From the NCBI GenBank assembly GCA_964621615.1, contig CAZUMW010000005.1, positions 85,068 to 149,067 on the forward strand: a stretch of 64,000 nt of DNA, in the 5' to 3' direction. Shown piece by piece: positions 63,882-64,000 of the stretch. The notes under the pieces are model-generated. The model was not told where the DNA came from and did no database searches. It saw only the letters and a list, made by a program, of their open reading frames with translations. The position numbers and the translations under genes were made by a program. This DNA is from CAZUMW01 sp964621615. GTDB lineage: Bacteria > Desulfobacterota > WTBG01 > CAIYCZ01 > CAIRTM01. Positions within the stretch are counted from its first letter, which is position 1. The number at the start of each line of letters is the position of its first letter.

Positions 63882-64000
63882 TCATACTGAGGCAGTTTCA
63901 GCCTGTGGTGATGCTGCAGTCGAGGCAATACTTTCGATATCGCTTGTGCTGACAAGTTTGCCCACATCAAGGATAATGTTCACCTCCTCGCCGATTTTGC
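63882..64000 (-). CDS. cheW: CheW-like adaptor, C-terminal fragment
   Basis: Only the last 39 codons are in the window, reading through KIGEEVNIILDVGKLVSTSD to a TGA at 63884. The LDVGKL segment matches the C-terminal strand of CheW. It would couple the receptors to CheA, which is expected beyond the window edge. It lies 43 bp upstream of the first MCP gene. Confidence 0.75.
   Translation of the reverse strand, partial: KIGEEVNIILDVGKLVSTSDIESIASTAASPQAETASV

Overview
The window looks like the chromosome of a strictly anaerobic, motile, Gram-negative bacterium, most likely a member of the Desulfobacterota (former Deltaproteobacteria) or a close relative. The reasons are a class I hydroxylamine reductase (Hcp) operon, a flavodiiron protein, an iron-sulfur flavoprotein, a mini-rubredoxin, a rubrerythrin-like ferritin, a ferredoxin-dependent 2-oxoacid oxidoreductase, a pentaheme cytochrome, lipoproteins with lipoboxes and outer-membrane barrel proteins. 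The taxonomic call is inference from gene content. No rRNA, tRNA or CRISPR array was found.

Layout. 1-2599 (minus): a split archaeal-type glutamate synthase (amidotransferase, FMN/Fe-S synthase domain, start of a third, GXGXG-type subunit). 3058-6785: a soluble PAS histidine kinase, a ZIP metal transporter and an RlpA-type lipoprotein. 6786-7688: a mosaic of mobile-element debris (a 70-bp MITE-like element, the left end of an IS4-family element with the first 35 transposase codons, nested inverted repeats, a second MITE end) that runs into the hcp promoter. 7689-11849 (plus): hcp, a zinc-ribbon HD protein, an unusual ferredoxin and a small siroheme-reductase-like ferredoxin; a perfect FNR/HcpR-type palindrome lies at -41.5 from a predicted start. 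11929-19946: a DUF6599-like protein, MltF, a large lipoprotein with a possible caspase/gingipain-like core, a DHH phosphoesterase, and a 706-residue membrane protein with a retroviral-type CCHC zinc knuckle.

19961-22832 (minus): cysK-mnmA-larE, a tightly overlapped sulfur-handling operon whose MnmA lacks the usual second catalytic cysteine. 23185-27966 (minus): an oxidative/nitrosative defence cluster (PerR-like Fur regulator with its own AT-rich operator, pentaheme cytochrome, flavodiiron protein, iron-sulfur flavoprotein, SagB-type nitroreductase, 37-residue rubredoxin). 28162-35809 (minus): a cupredoxin-like protein, zwf and gnd (oxidative pentose phosphate pathway), and three exported thioredoxin-fold proteins, one of which also carries a CxxCH motif and an FMN-attachment-like motif. 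36011-39908 (plus): two small Cys-rich proteins, a rubrerythrin-like protein and korAB, closed by a strong bidirectional terminator.

39949-49292: a 1310-residue FG-GAP adhesin-like protein, a NarX-type kinase and LuxR-type regulator, a pyridoxamine-phosphate-oxidase-like protein and an ABC-F ATPase. 49303-49575 is a 273-bp full-length MITE of the same family as the one at 6801. 49607-52653 (minus): a secreted C45-type hydrolase, a TPR protein and a membrane-anchored protein. 52991-64000 (minus): a chemotaxis operon with cheW (partial), two chemoreceptors (one with a periplasmic CZB-like zinc site, one with a duplicated sensory module), a porin-like barrel, cheR, an MshEN-like protein, cheB, cheD, two CheY proteins and a CheX-like protein.

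The most unusual items are the CCHC zinc-knuckle protein, the thioredoxin/CxxCH/FMN-motif protein, the cysK-mnmA-larE operon with a non-canonical MnmA, the hcp-linked siroheme-like protein, the chemoreceptor with an extracytoplasmic CZB domain, and the two-copy MITE family.
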